This document shows positions 24,894-38,504 of a DNA stretch of 64,000 bases, piece by piece (the stretch's first letter is position 1; the number at the start of each line of letters is the position of its first letter). The stretch is from Ascidia mentula (taxonomy: Eukaryota; Chordata; Ascidiacea; Phlebobranchia; Ascidiidae): assembly GCA_947561715.1 (NCBI GenBank), contig OX387202.1, positions 10,553,001 to 10,617,000 on the forward strand, given 5' to 3'. The position numbers were made by a program, and so were the translations under genes. The notes beneath the pieces are model-generated. The model saw only the letters and a program-made list of their open reading frames with translations, was not told where the DNA came from and did not search any database.

Positions 24894-27800
24894 CTAGTTT
24901 GAACGAAGTGAGAATACAAGAGAGGCAATGGACTTTCGTGCTTGACCCAAGCGCCGTTCCAATATATTAGAGTAGAGCAGGGGGTTAAGTGCGCTGTTGA
25001 TCGGTAGCAACAGACAAGCACTCACCACATAAGCATCCGGAGGCATTTTTACACCTGCTATGCTCAGATATCCCATAATGGAAATTGGTATCCAACAACA
25101 GAAATCAGTCAAAATCAATCTGCTTATTCTCTTCTGCATCTTAGAGCTATTATCGTTGCCCCGGGATGCTTTCATGCGATTATTTTGCTTGAAAATAAAA
25201 GCATAAGCAATTACCATGTAGATAAACAGTAGAAAGTTGATTGTGATGATGAATGTAGAATATACCCAAGCGAACTGATTAGTTGTAGCAAAAAGGCGTG
25301 GCATGCAGACGCTTGTTTCCCCATAATAACCAATTTCCCCTTTAATTGGTTGCCTTGGAAACATATCAGTTATAATTTTCTTTGCCTCAAGCCAAGTATC
25401 AGGTTTAATATTTGAAACTCTTTGCGCCAGAAGTGACATATTTCTTCTTGACACAAGATCTGTTTGATAAAAATTGTTTGGAAACCAGACACTGGAAACA
25501 AAATACTTGGAAGTGATGTGTAACAGTGGGATAATAGCTAAAAGAATAGCTGCCACCCAGCAAAAGACTGCAACAGTTACAGTTTTAACGACACTGGCAT
25601 TCCTCATAACAAAAGGTTTCAATGAAGAGATCAAACGAAATGTTGTCATGGAGGCCATAGTAAAAGATGATGTTTCCGATGATACAAGTGCAACTGCTCC
25701 AAAACCTGAACATAAGCTTCCGGTTCTCCACTCCTTATCAAACAAACAGTAGGAACCAGAAAACCGGGATGCCTGGACAACGATCCCCAACAGGTAAATC
25801 CCCATGAGAAAATCGGCTGCTGAGAGGTTAAGAATGAACACGCTTGTGCACACAAACACGTTCTGATCCTTGTTCGACTTTGCTAATCTGCAAGCAGTTG
25901 AGACAAACACAAACGAATTCCCCAACAATGCTAAGATTGCCATAACCCAGAAGAAAGCACGATAAAATGGGTTTGCGATCATTTCATTAACGTTTGCGAA
26001 TGCATTGTTCACTAAATTTACACATTCGTCACTTCCGTCCGAACAGTCGTCGATTCCATTGTTAACAAACTTCCTGTTAACGGAAAGAGGTTGAGAATTT
26101 AAACAATAAAATCTGGTTTCTTCGCAAAAACAATGGTTTTCGTCTATTCCGTTATCACAATCAACTATGCCGTCGCAAATATGTTTTCTTGCAATTGAAA
26201 TCCTTCCTTTACTCTTGCAGTAGTAGCGAGTAGTTTTACATTTTTCGAGAAACTCATCCGATTTGTCGTCGCAGTCGATTTTTCCGTCGCATACGCGATC
26301 ACTAGCGATATTAATCTCACCCTTGTCAAAACACCTGACAAAGTTTGGACAGTAAAGTTCAGTGGAAACACCCAATTGGTGATGTACTTTCCCACTGCAT
26401 ATAAATGGAAGGTACTGAAGCAATTGTTCCCTTGGAAAAGTTGGATACTTAAATATTCTAGTTTTGTGCATTTGTAGCGGGTTGGACTTAACGGATTCTT
26501 CTTCACGTTTGTTGGACACAGATACGATTTTGACTGTTGTTCATTTAAACAATACTTAGTATTGGTTTGGTTGGAGCACTGAACACTTGTGTTACACAGT
26601 GCAAGTACCTGGCTTAAACATGGTGAGGTGTTATTACACAACACTTCATTCACAGGACAACTTCCTGTAACTTCTCGACACAAAGTTTGATCAGCGCACA
26701 GACATTCGTCCGACATGTCAAAGCAGTCCACTACACCGTTACATACCTGTTTGCTTGAAACTATAAGTTGTTTGTCTAGGCATTGAAAGCATCGAAATTG
26801 GCCATTGACAAAGCAAAGGTCAAAATTGTCCGAACATTGAGCCACAGAATCGTAGATGTTGGACTGAGGTAAAACACAAACACCTTTTCGTGTGACTCCA
26901 GAACATTTAAACCCAAATCCTTGTTGAATTTCGTCGCTTTTGTCTTTGCAACTGTGTTGGGAATTACTGAATCTTTCACAAAAATCAGTTTTTGCAACAA
27001 CTTGTTTGTTTTCACAGAAAAATACATCCCTGCAAATCGCGTTTGCACACGATGTAGTCGTACAAACTACTTTCTCTATTTGGCTGTAATTGATTCCGAC
27101 AGCAAAGGCTTTGCTTACCACAGGATTGCAGGTTATTGATGTGTTCGTGTTGATTAGTTGTCTGGCTTCCTTTTCTGTTTTACAGCTAACAGAAAGTGAG
27201 TAGCAAGATTGGCAAGAATAATAATTTGCAGAGCAAACTTCGTCACTTCCATCAATGCAGTCTGTGATGTTATCGCCCACCCACTGGTAGGGAATGCATC
27301 TGTCAGATTTTAAGTAGTTGCCTCCGTCAGATGTATTCCGACAATATGCTGAAATACCGGAACAGTTACATGTATGATGCGTTTCATCACTTCCATCAAT
27401 ACAGTCTTCATTTCCGTCGCATAGCAACGAATGATCAATGCAGTCCAAGTTTATTCCAACACATTGTCTGGTGCCGACACAAGCGCACGCGAACTTATTG
27501 ACTGGGCAGGAGCAATTAACTTCATCACTCCAATCTCCGCATGTGTTCAAGCCATCGCATTGGTATGAGACTGGTAAGCATCCTCCGAGTGTATTATTGC
27601 AGTTTTTTGTTTCGTAGCAATCACATTCAAAGGTATTAGCAGGACATGTGCAGTTTTCTTCATCACTCCAGTCGCCGCAGTGGTTGATTCCGTCACACCG
27701 GTTCATTGCCAATAGGTAACCGATGCCAAAAGAACAATTCGGTTCTTGTAACATGGACACTCAAACTTATAATGCGCAGGGAAGGACTTGCAATTGATTT

Positions 27801-28809
27801 AATCACTCCAATCCCCGCAGCTATTAGCTCCGTCGCAACGAAGTATTGAGTTAAGACATCCAAACATGTAAGAACAGTTTTGTGTCTTGTAACACGCACA
27901 CTCATATGTATTCGCTGGACATGTGCAGTTGATTTCGTCATACCAATCACCGCAATTGTTATAACCGTCACACACTTCTGACTTGTTAATACATCCATAT
28001 GAGGGATTGAAACCATCGCCTGTTGCAACTACACCCCCGCTTCTTAGCTTTGTGCAGTTTCCTGTTTTGTAGCATGGACACTCAAACTTATCGACTGGAC
28101 ACGTGCAACCCAACTCATCACTTCCGTCAGGGCAATCGTCAACTAAATCGAATACACAGCTTTCTCCGTCCTTACATGTTGTATTGTGGCAGTGACATTG
28201 AAAGTGTCCTGGTCGGCACACTGAGGTCACTTCATCGCTCCAGTCTCCGCAGTTGTTGGAACTGTCTTGCAAGTACATCATATCTATGCATCCCTGCACT
28301 GTTGGTTTACAACTTCCAATCTTGTGGCAGGCGCATTCGAACATAGTGGTTGGACACGTACAGTTGACGTCATAGTAGGGAGGAGTGCACGTTGAGAGGT
28401 TCAACGGCCCTACGAAAAACATAAGGTTTTCTTCCAAGATCACCAAGACTTTTACACTCACAGATGTGAAGTCAAACATGATATATACATTGCATTGTAT
28501 TTGTGGGCTCAATTAAAATTGGCCAATGTTTGATTCATATTGCGTGGTTTCATATTTATATTATCACTTACATTGGACCAAAAAAAGTTTGGTCGATTAT
28601 AAAACAGTGTTGCTTCGATTTCAATAGCTCTAATTTGTTTGTTTAGCTTTTTCATTCAAAAAAAATATTAAAATCAATTTTAACGTTTAACGTATAATTT
28701 ACCGTGACTTACTTTTAAAGGGAAGTGGGGCCAAGCTTGTGTCCTCCACTGGACAAAGACCTTCCACCAAACAAACCGAAAGAAGCAGTAAAATAAATAT
28801 TCTTATCAT
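24894..28809 (-). pseudogene. GPCR4: LDLa-repeat GPCR with an intact 7TM region but a broken ectodomain
   Basis: Exon 1 is 28809-28713 (same signal-peptide exon as GPCR3) and exon 2 starts at 28409. The LDLa modules are interrupted by a GAA-to-TAA stop at 27799-27801, a 1-nt loss near 27742 and a 7-nt loss near 26450. From 26519 to the stop at 24894 the frame is open: the last LDLa modules, all seven membrane segments (TTFRLISSLKPF after TM3, INSALNPLLYS in TM7) and a short tail ending LVFSLRSN. A product with the full ectodomain is not possible. Use of a downstream start would need another signal peptide, and I see none. Confidence 0.85.
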
Positions 28810-29654
28810 TTTTAAGCATCTAGAAAGTTCGCCACTAGTTTACTTACCATATCTGTATATTACATACTTTTCTGTGCAAAAAAGTCAAAATAACACGCTT
28901 CTCATGCATGTGGTTGTGGTGACGCTAAAGATTATCGCTCTGAATAGATATTGCATAGCTTTTGAATCACTATAACATCCACAAGTCTGATATAAATAAA
29001 TTTTGCATAGTTCTGCGATAAGTAGTCCATTCCGTATCTTTGCGACTCACTTGATAGCAAGCTAAAAGAATTCTGTCAGAATTTACTCGACTGCAAAATA
29101 TACACCGTATGCCTATGTGGTCGACGAATTAAAAGGGCCACGAATGTTTTCAGCTCAACAAACAGACGCTCAAAATTCGCCCAAATTGCCAAATGCCGCC
29201 GGCGACGGCGAGAAATATTTTTGAGAATTAACATTAATTCAGAAGGGGCATCAGACCGCTAACCACAATATCCTGTCCAACGTGCAGGTCCAAACCACTA
29301 CATCAAAAAGTTCTGTTTGTGATGTCAACTCGACGTGTCAGTGGATCGTGCTTGGTGGCAGAGAAGAACGTGACAAATAAAATATCGCATGTACATATTA
29401 TTCTGTGATTGACATTATGACATTAATTTTCTCCACCGTTTGTATGAACACTGTTGCCTAGTAACACCACAAGTAAACTTATTCCGGGTTAGTTGGTTGA
29501 AACAGTCATTACAGTTTGGTCAGCAGATTTTCTGGCAATGTAAGTTTTGCCCAATTGCAAGTGGTATGAAAATTGGTTTCCTTGCTGTTTTTATTTCCTT
29601 ACCTGCAAAACCAACACGAACACAAACAAATGAGCACCATGTAAAACGCAGCCA
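28810..29654 (-). promoter_or_regulatory. Upstream region of GPCR4
   Basis: Counterpart of 18462-19257 and 37191-37820, with a few indels such as an extra GATATTGCATAGC-type stretch near 28945. It ends at minisatellite array 2. No gene is seen. Confidence 0.4.
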
Positions 29655-30335
29655 CTGGAATGCAATATAAAACGCAGCAAACAGCAGCGAAGGCCGCTTA
29701 AATACATTGAAAAATGCTGCGAACTGTGACGCGGAACTGCATTGCAATAGCGATGGCCGTTTAAATGCATTGAAAAACGCTGCGAACTGTGGCGAGGGCC
29801 TGCATTGCAAACCGCAGCAAACAGTAGCGAAGGCCGCTTAAATAAATTGAAAAATGCTGCGAACTGTAGCGAGGGCCTGCATTACAAACCGCAGCAAACA
29901 GTAGCAAGGTCGCTTAAATACATTGAAAAATGCTGCGAACTGTGACGCGGAACTGCATTGCAATAGCGATGGCCGTTTAAATGCATTGAAAAACGCTGCG
30001 AACTGTGGCGAGGGCCTGCATTGCAAACCGCAGCAAACAGTAGCGAAGGCCGCTTAAATAAATTGAAAAATGCTGCGAACTGTAGCGAGGGCCTGCATTA
30101 CAAACCGCAGCAAACAGTAGCGAAGGTCGCTTAAATACATTGAAAAATGCTGCGAACTGTGGCGAGGGACTACATTGCAAACCGCAGCAAACAGTAGCGA
30201 TGGCCGTTTAAATACATTGAAAAACGCTGCGAACTGTGGCGAGGGACTGCATTCCATACCGCAGCAAACAGTAGCGATGGCTGTTTGAATACATTGAAAA
30301 ACGCTGCAAACTGTGGCGAATGATTGCATAACAAA
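29655..30335. repeat. 76-bp minisatellite (array 2), about 9 copies
   Basis: Same unit family as array 1. A higher-order repeat is visible: a run of about three units, including a shortened one with GACGCGGAACTGCATTGC, at about 29690-29900 recurs at about 29910-30130. Array 2 therefore grew partly by multi-unit duplication. Confidence 0.88.
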
Positions 30336-30430
30336 CCGTAATTTTTAAAAAAATTACAAACCGTAATTTGAAAAAAATTGCAAACCGTAATTTGAAAAAA
30401 ATTACTAACTGCAATTTGAAAAAAAAAATT
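30333..30430. repeat. Short AT-rich tandem repeat at the end of array 2
   Basis: About four copies of a unit near 28 bp with the core CAAACCGTAATTTG followed by a run of A. The core shares CAAACCG with the 76-bp unit, so it may have grown from an edge of the last minisatellite copy. Confidence 0.7.
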
Positions 30431-30499
30431 CTGATTTGTGAAAACACTTGATTGAACATTGTTCGATGCAAAAGAACATACCTTTTCCAACTTTCCACG

Positions 30500-31389
30500 G
30501 GTGAAAATTATCCTATATGCCATTTTGACAAGCAATGGTTTGTCAAATTTGGCACGCCTGCCCTGTGTCCCAAAAGAAAGTGAATCAATAATTCTTTTTT
30601 TGAAATCGATGTAAAAGTAATTGCTATTCCACCAAAGGTTTCTCTAAAAGTGTTTTTGGCAAACCCCTATCTGACTGATATTATATGCATAAAAACGCAA
30701 TACGCACAGAACGCACAAATTTCCGCCAGGAGATAACGCCGTTGGCTAAATTGATTTTTATGAAGACCTCTGACAAATTAATACTAACTGCCAAACCACA
30801 GACCACAATTTGTGGCGCGTATAATGTGGGAAACAACAGTGTATTAAGTAGAACATACCTTAACTGAGCTGGTGGCGTTTTGTGGTTACTAAACTATATC
30901 TTGACAAAACTGCATGCCCAAATATAATTCATAAGAAAACACTTTTCAAAATGATTGTACTGCACAAATTTAAAACGGCGCATTTAAACTATTTATACAA
31001 ACGAAAATTTGTTTCAAATATTATTTCGACAATCGTTGTTATCCAGACAGACTACGTTCATTGGTAACTTTTGTATAACTTTAAAAATGTATAGTAAATA
31101 TTAATACATTTGCATGGCCGTGACCCTCCACACATTTATACCAGTGATAAGCTTGTACATAGTACAGCTTGACTACATTATACACTCTGGCTGGTTAGAA
31201 CTTCAGTATCTTATACACAGGCACTGCAAGAGTCAGAAATGACTGAAATTCGAATGTTTGCATTTTGTTGTGACTTCGTGTGACTGCAGAAAATCCAGAA
31301 AAAAATGCCATAAATGCAGGAATTTCATTTTTTCATGAATTGAGCACAGATATTTCCTGACCAGGTTTGAACTCTGTCGAAAGTCCGAC
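30500..31389. repeat. Spacer before unit 3
   Basis: The left part (30510-30630, with CATTTTGACAAGCAAT) matches 37834-37960. The rest matches 22320-22977. No gene is seen. Confidence 0.5.
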
Positions 31390-31775
31390 TGGAGAAATGT
31401 AAAATATATATACAATACATTACAAGCAGAAAAACAAAATACACAACGCTAAAATTACTGCAGAGCTAGTGAGAAGTGAGAATACAAGAGAGGCAATGGA
31501 CTTTCGTGCTTGACCCAAGCGCCGTCCCAATATATTAGAGTAGAGCAGGGGATTAAGTGCGCTGTTGATCGGTAGCAACAGACAAGCACTCACCACATAA
31601 GCATCCGCAGGCATTTTAACTCCTGTTATGCTCAGATATCCCATGATGGAAATCGGAATCCAACAACAGAAATCAGTCAAAATCAATCTGCTTATTCTCT
31701 TCTGCATCTTAGAGCTATTATCATTGCCTCGAGATGCTTTCATGCGATTATTTTGCATGAAAATAAAAACATGTG
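31390..31775 (-). pseudogene. GPCR 3' fragment in unit 3
   Basis: The minus strand encodes TM6-TM7 and neighbouring loops of a GPCR3-5 type receptor (RMKASRGNDNSSKMQKRISR through INSALNPLLYS), followed by a remnant of the normal 3' flank. The usual LVFSLRSN end is lost. The break in the third intracellular loop is close to that of the fragments at 13160 and 22978, so all three probably derive from one event. Confidence 0.8.
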
Positions 31776-31789
31776 TAAACAAACGTCAG

Positions 31790-33250
31790 AAAATTGGCTT
31801 TGTTTGTACTCTTGAGCGCCACCAGTCATTCATTCTGTGTTAAATAAAAGCCGCAAGATGTCGCTCACGATAAAGTAGTGTCCAAGGATTTTTGCCTGTG
31901 TTCCAGTCCCGGTGTGGTAAAAAGAACAAAACATAGATTAAAATTTTGTTGGTAAACCTCAAACTGTTCGCTGTATATGATATGCGATTTATATGAGCAA
32001 GTATGCTGATTGTTTCGAATATGTAAAATGTTTTAAATCAATATTATCTGTTGGCTAACAACATAAAGAGTAATTACTTGTAACACAGCACCGTTTCGAA
32101 ATGTTTGTTTTCAGCAAATTCAGGCGATTTGAAAAACATACGGGAGATTTAACAGAAAATTGTGACGAACAAACGCATATATTGAATACACAGCATATGC
32201 TCTGGCGCAATAATACCAATGACTTCTTGTTTTGTTACTTCCGCTCTTTTACCTTCGCGTTTCTCTCGTATTTGTTGTTGTTATTGTGTCAAATGGATTC
32301 AAAACAAAAAATACTTGAATTAAGTTGGATCTTGTGCGACATCTAACGGTGGGTGCCAATAATTTTTTGCCAACACGTTTGCTTTACGTCGTCAAATATA
32401 ATACATTTGTTTACATGGAGATGTAGTTGTGCATCGACATCAATTCATTTTACTGGAGTTCATTTCCATACAACCGAATATTGGTAAGAGTCTTTAAATC
32501 ATTTATGTATACATTTCAATAAGGCTATGCGTCTTTGATTTATGTATCATGTTTTATTTTACTGAATATAAATAATTTCGGTTATGTATTGTCCCAATTG
32601 TTTGTTATTCACATCTTCCAACCAATAATGCATTACGTTACTTAGAATAACGCCGCTGGCTAATTTTGAGTTTCAACAAGAATTTTGTAAAATTCGTACC
32701 AACTGCCAAACCACAGACCACAATATGTGACTCGCATACGGTGGTAAACAACAGAATTTATATCAATTGAGCCAGTGGTGTTTTGCGGTTGAATAATCAT
32801 ACCGTGACAAAACAGCATGCCTTAATATCATTCACAATAATTGTCCTGCACTTATTTAAATAAGCGCATAGAAACTGTTGAAACTGACAATAATTTTTTC
32901 AAATATTTTCTACAATCTTTGCTGTCCCCATAGATTACGTTCATCAGTAACATTTTGGTAACATTTATTGCAAAACTTTTGCGTGGCCCTGACACTTTAC
33001 ATAGTTATTTGAGTGATAAGCTTGTGCATAATTCATCTGTACATTTAATTCATAACTGGTCAATTCACAGCGGGCTTTTAACAAGAAGAGAAACCAATGA
33101 TGATGAGAAACAAATGTTAGAAACGTAATTTGAAAGAAACGGCGTGTAGAATGGTTTCTATCAATCGTAGAATTGAGCAAATGCACTGTTATTTTCGGAC
33201 TTCTTCAAAAAGCGTGTGCCACTAAGATATATAAACAATATATACAGAAA
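31790..33250. repeat. Spacer block R, copy 3
   Basis: Non-coding counterpart of 13225-14560 and 23290-24830, ending just downstream of the GPCR5 stop codon. No gene is seen. Confidence 0.55.
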
Positions 33251-33311
33251 AACAAAATATACAACGCTAAAATCCCATGTAGCTGCAGAGTTGCGGCTAC
33301 CTAGTATTCAC

Positions 33312-36300
33312 CTAGTTTGAACGAAGTGAGAATACAAAAGAGGCAATGGACTTTCGTGCTTGACCCAAGCGCCGTTCCAATATATTAGAGTAGAGCAAGG
33401 GGTTAAGTGCGCTGTTGATCGGTAGCAACAGACAAGCACTCACTACATAAGCATCCGGAGGCATTTTTACACCTGTTATGCTCAGATATCCCATAATGGA
33501 AATTGGTATCCAACAACAGAAATCAGTCAAAATCAATCTGCTTATTCTCTTCTGCATCTTGGAGCTATTATCGTTGCCCCGGGATGCTTTCATGCGATTA
33601 TTTTGCTTGAAAATAAAAGCATAAGCAATTACCATGTAGACAAACATTAGAAAGTTGATTGTGATGATGAATGTAGAATATTCCCAAGCGAACTGATTAG
33701 TTGTAGCGAAAAGTCGTGGCATGCAAACGCTTGTTTCCCCGTAATAACCAATTTCCCCTTTAATTGGTTGCCTTGGAAACATATCAGTTATAATTTGCTT
33801 TACCTCAAACCAATTATCTGGTTTAATATTTGAAACTCTTTGCGCCAGAAGTGACATATTTCTTCTTGACACAAGATCTGTTTGATAAAAATTGTTTGGA
33901 AACCAGACACTGGAAACAAAATACTTGGAAGTGATGGGTAACAGTGGGATAATAGCTAAAAGAATAGCTGCCACCCAGCAAAAGACTGCAACAGTTACAG
34001 TTTTAACGACACTGGCATTCCTCATAACAAAAGGTTTCAATTGTCATGGAGGCCATAGTAAAAGATGATGTTTGCGATGACACAAGTGCAACTGCTCCAA
34101 AACCTGAACACAAGCTTCCAGATCTCCATTCCTTATCAAACAAACAATAGGAACCAGAAAACCGGGATGCCTGGACAACGATCCCCAACAGGTAAATCCC
34201 CATGAGAAAATCGGCTGCTGAGAGGTTAAGAATGAACACGCTTGTGCACACGAACACGTTCTGATCCTTGTTCGACTTTGCTAATCTACAAGCCGTTGAG
34301 ACAAACACAAACGAATTTCCGAACAATGCAAAGATTGCCATAATCCAGAAGATAGCACGATAAAACGGGTTTGCAATCATTTCATTAACGTTTGCGAATG
34401 CATTGTTCACTAAATTTACACATTCGTCACTTCCGTCCGAACAGTCGTCGATTCCATTGTTAACAATCTTCCTATTAACGGAAAAAGGTTGAGAATTTAA
34501 ACAATAAAATCTGGTTCCTTCGCAAAGACAACGGTTTTCGTCTATTCCGTTATCACAATCAACTATGCCGTCGCAAATATGTTTTCTTGCGATTGAAATC
34601 CTTCCTTTACTCTTGCAGTAATAGCGAGTAGTTTTACATTTTTGGAGAAACTCATCTGATTTGTCGTCGCAGTCGATTTTTCCGTCGCATACGCGATCAC
34701 TGGCGATATTAATCTCACCCTTGTTGAAACACCTGACAAAGTTTGGACAGTAAAGTTCAGTGGAAACACCCAATTGGTGATGTACTTTCCCACTGCATAT
34801 AAATGGAAGGTACTGAAGCAATTGTTCCTTTAGAAAAGTTGGATATTTGCTTAATAAATATTCTAGTTTTGTGCATTTGTAGCGGGTTGGACTTAACGGA
34901 TTCTTCTTCACGTTTGTTGGACACAGATACGATTTTGACTGTTGTTCATTTAAACAATACTTAGTATTGGTTTGGTTGGAGCACTGAACACTTGTGTTAC
35001 ACAGTGCAAGTACCTGGCTTAAACATGGTGAGGTGTTATTACACAACACTTCATTCACAGGGCAACTTCCTCTAACTTCCCGACACAAAGTTTGATCAGC
35101 ACACAGACATTCGTCCGACATGTCAAAGCAGTCCACTACACCGTCACATACCTGTTTGCTTGAAACTATAAGTCGTTTGTCTAGGCATTGAAAGCATCGA
35201 AATTGGCCATTGACAAAGCAAAGGTCAGAATTGTCCGAACATTGAGCCACAGAATCGTAAACGTTGGACTGAGGTAAAACACAAACAGCTTTTCGTGTGA
35301 CTCCAGAACATTTAAACCCAAATCCTTGTTGAATTTCGTCGCTTTTGTCTTTGCAACTGTGTTGGGAATTACTGAATCCTTCACAAAAGTCAGTTTTTGC
35401 AACAACTTGTTTGTTTTCACAGAAAAATACATCCCTGCAAATTGCGTTTGCACACGATGTAGTCGTACAAACTACCTTCTCTATTTGGCTGTAATTGATT
35501 CCGACAGCAAAGGCTTTGCTTACCACAGGATTGCAGGTTATGAATGTGTTCGTGTTGATTAGTTGTCTGGCTTCCTTTTCTGTTTTACAGCTAACAGAAA
35601 GTGAGTGGCAAGATTGGCAAGAATAATAATTTGCAGAGCAAACTTCGTCACTTCCATCAATGCAGTCTGTGATGTTATCGCCCACCCACTGGTAGGGAAT
35701 GCATCTGTCAGATTTTAAGTAGTTGCCTCTGTCAGATGTATTCCGACAATATGCTGAAATACCGGAACAGTTACATGTATGATGCGTTTCATCACTTCCA
35801 TCAATACAGTCTTCATTTCCGTCGCATAGCAACGAATGATCAATGCAGTTCAAGTTTATTCCAACACATTGTCTGGTGCCGACGCATGCGCACTGAAACG
35901 TACCAACTGGGCAGGTGCAATTAACTTCATCACTCCAATCTCCGCATGTGTTCAAGCCATCGCATTGGTTTGAGACTGGGACGCATCCCCCTAATGTATT
36001 AATGCAGTTTTTTGTTTCGTAGCAATCACATTCAAAAGTATTAGCGAGGCATGAGCAGTTTTCTTCATCACTCCAGTCGCCACAATTGTTGATTCCGTCA
36101 CATTGAAAGAATTTTGAAAAGCAACCATCAGAAGAACAATTCCTGCTCTGGTAACAAGGACACTCAAAATCATTGGCAGGGCAGAACGTACAATTGATTT
36201 CATCACTCCAATCCCCGCAGCTATCAGCTCCGTCGCATTGAAGTATTGAGTTAAGACATCCATACATATAAGAACAGTTTTGTGTCTTGTAACATGCACA

Positions 36301-37190
36301 CTCATATGTATTCGCCGGGCATGTGCAGTTGATTTCGTCATACCAATCAACACAATTGTTATAACCGTCACAAACTTCAGACTTGTTGATGCAACCATAT
36401 GAGTGTTTGACACCATCCGTTACAACTACACCGCTTCTTAGCTTTGTGCAGTTTCCTGTTTTGTAGCATGGACACTCAAACTTATCGGCTGGACACGTGC
36501 AACCCAACTCATCACTTCCGTCGGGGCAATCTTCAACTAAATCGCATTTCAACAAATCCAATACACAGCTTTCTCCGTCCTTGCATGTTGTATTGTGGCA
36601 GTGACATTGGAAGTGACTCTGTCTGCACACTGAGGTCACTTCATCGCTCCAGTCTCCGCAGTTGTTGGTACTGTCTTGCAAGTACATCATATCTATACAA
36701 GCCTGCACTTTTGGTTTACAACTTCCAATTTTGTGGCAGGCGCATTCGAACATAGTGGTTGGACATGTGCAGTTGACGTCATTGTAGGGAGGGGTGCATG
36801 TTGAGAGGTTCAACGGCCCTACGTAAAACATAAGGTTTTCTTCCAAGATCGCCAAGACTTTTACACTCACAGATATGAAATCAAACATGATATGTACATT
36901 GCATTGTATTTGTGGGCTCAATTAAAATTGGCCAATGTTTGATTCATATTGCGTGGTTTCATATTTATATTATAACAAACATTGGACCAAAAAAAGTTTG
37001 GTCGATTATAAAACAGTGTTGCTTTGATTTCAATAGTTCTAATTTGTTTGTTTATCTTTTTCATTTGAAAAAAAACGTTTTACCGTGACTTACTTTTAAA
37101 GGGAAGTGGGGCCAAGCTTGTGTCCTCCACTGGACAAAAACCTTCCACCAAACAAACCGAAAGAAGTAGTAGAATAAATATTCTTATCAT
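33312..37190 (-). pseudogene. GPCR5: nearly complete LDLa-repeat GPCR with one frameshifting deletion
   Basis: Exon 1 is 37190-37094 (signal peptide, GTAAGTCA donor) and exon 2 starts at 36818 after a TACGTAG acceptor. The frame is open to 34003 and gives 14 LDLa-like modules and TM1 to TM3. A 20-nt deletion near 34040, relative to GPCR4, then removes the TTFRLISS region at the inner end of TM3 and shifts the frame. TM4-TM7 and the LVFSLRSN end continue in another frame (34040-33312). This is the best preserved minus-strand copy. If transcribed it could yield a large ectodomain with three membrane segments, but it is most simply a recent pseudogene. Confidence 0.85.
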
Positions 37191-38089
37191 TTTTAGGCAT
37201 CTAGAAAGTTCGTCACTAGTTTACTCACCATATCTGTATATTACAAACTTTTCTGTGCAAAAAAAGTCAAAATAACACGCTTCTCATGGATGTGGTTGTG
37301 GTGAAGCTAAAGATTATCGCTCTGAACTTACAATAACATCCACAAGTCTGACATAAATAAATTTTGCATAGTTCTGCGATAAGTAGTCCATTCCGTATCT
37401 TTGCAACTCACTTGATACCAAGCTGAAAGAATTCTGTTAGAATTTACTCGACTGTAAAATATACACCGTATGCCTAAGTGGTCGACGAATTAAAAGGGCC
37501 ACGAATATTTTCAGCTCAACAAACAGACGCTCAAAATTCGCCCAAATTGCCAAATGCCGCCGGCTACAGCGATAAATATTTTTGAGAATTAACATTTATT
37601 CAGACGGGGCATCAGACCGCTAACCACAATATCCTGCCCAACGTGCAGATCCAAACCACTACATCAAAAAGTCCTGTTTGTGATGTCAACTCGACGTGCC
37701 AGTGGATCGTGCTTGGTGGCAGAATAGAACGTGACAAATAAAATATCGCATATACATATTACTGTGTGATTGACATTATGGCATCAATTTTCTCCACTGT
37801 TTTTATGAACACTGTTACCTAGTTACCTTCCTGCATGACATTTTGACAAGCAATTGTCAAATTTGGAACGCCTGCCCTGTATCACATAAAAAAGTAAGTC
37901 TATAATTCTTTATTATTGAAATCGAAATAAAAGTAATTTCTATTGGACCAAAAATCCTTTCTGGGCCATTTGACATGTATGAAACCCCTTAAACATGTAC
38001 GACAGTTTAAACTGCTGCGGTGATTGGACAAAGTGGTCACCGTATGCTCCCCTGAATATTTTCAACATCTTGCAGAAAACAACATGCAA
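37191..38089. other. GPCR5 upstream region and array end
   Basis: 37191-37820 matches the upstream regions of GPCR3 and GPCR4. At about 37822, after ACTGTTACCTAG, the sequence jumps to a match of 30508 onward, so the minisatellite and its flanks (about 1 kb) are missing from this unit. No gene is seen from 37830 to 38089. Confidence 0.5.
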
Positions 38090-38504
38090 GGTAGCAGGAC
38101 GCAATGGATGTAATTTGCGTTGATGTGATTTCGTTGACGAGAAAAACTGTTTTCGTACAAACTTTGGCACCCCCATGGGTTCTCTAATTGTTCCAGTTTA
38201 GGTTTTATAATCATATAGACAGTGTCCAACCTGCAATAAACTTCACCCTACAAACACAACATAGCCAGGATCATCCTTGGGCGGAAATGTCACAGCACAA
38301 CCGGACAGAAAACTTACCCCTTGTATTTTTAACAAGCCTTCACACACAAACCGCTACTTACAATGCACTTACGTCCCACCAAAACATAAAGATTAAATTT
38401 GATCTATATAACAGAGCTCTTACACACATAAGCGATCTAGACTGTCAGAGGGCTGAACACAGACACATCGGAACTCTTTAAAGCTCAATAAGATTTCCGC
38501 TAAC

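Noticed and set aside
19258-30335. Regular repeats that might suggest a CRISPR array
   Set aside because: The whole 76-bp unit is repeated with no unique spacers, and the DNA is from an animal.
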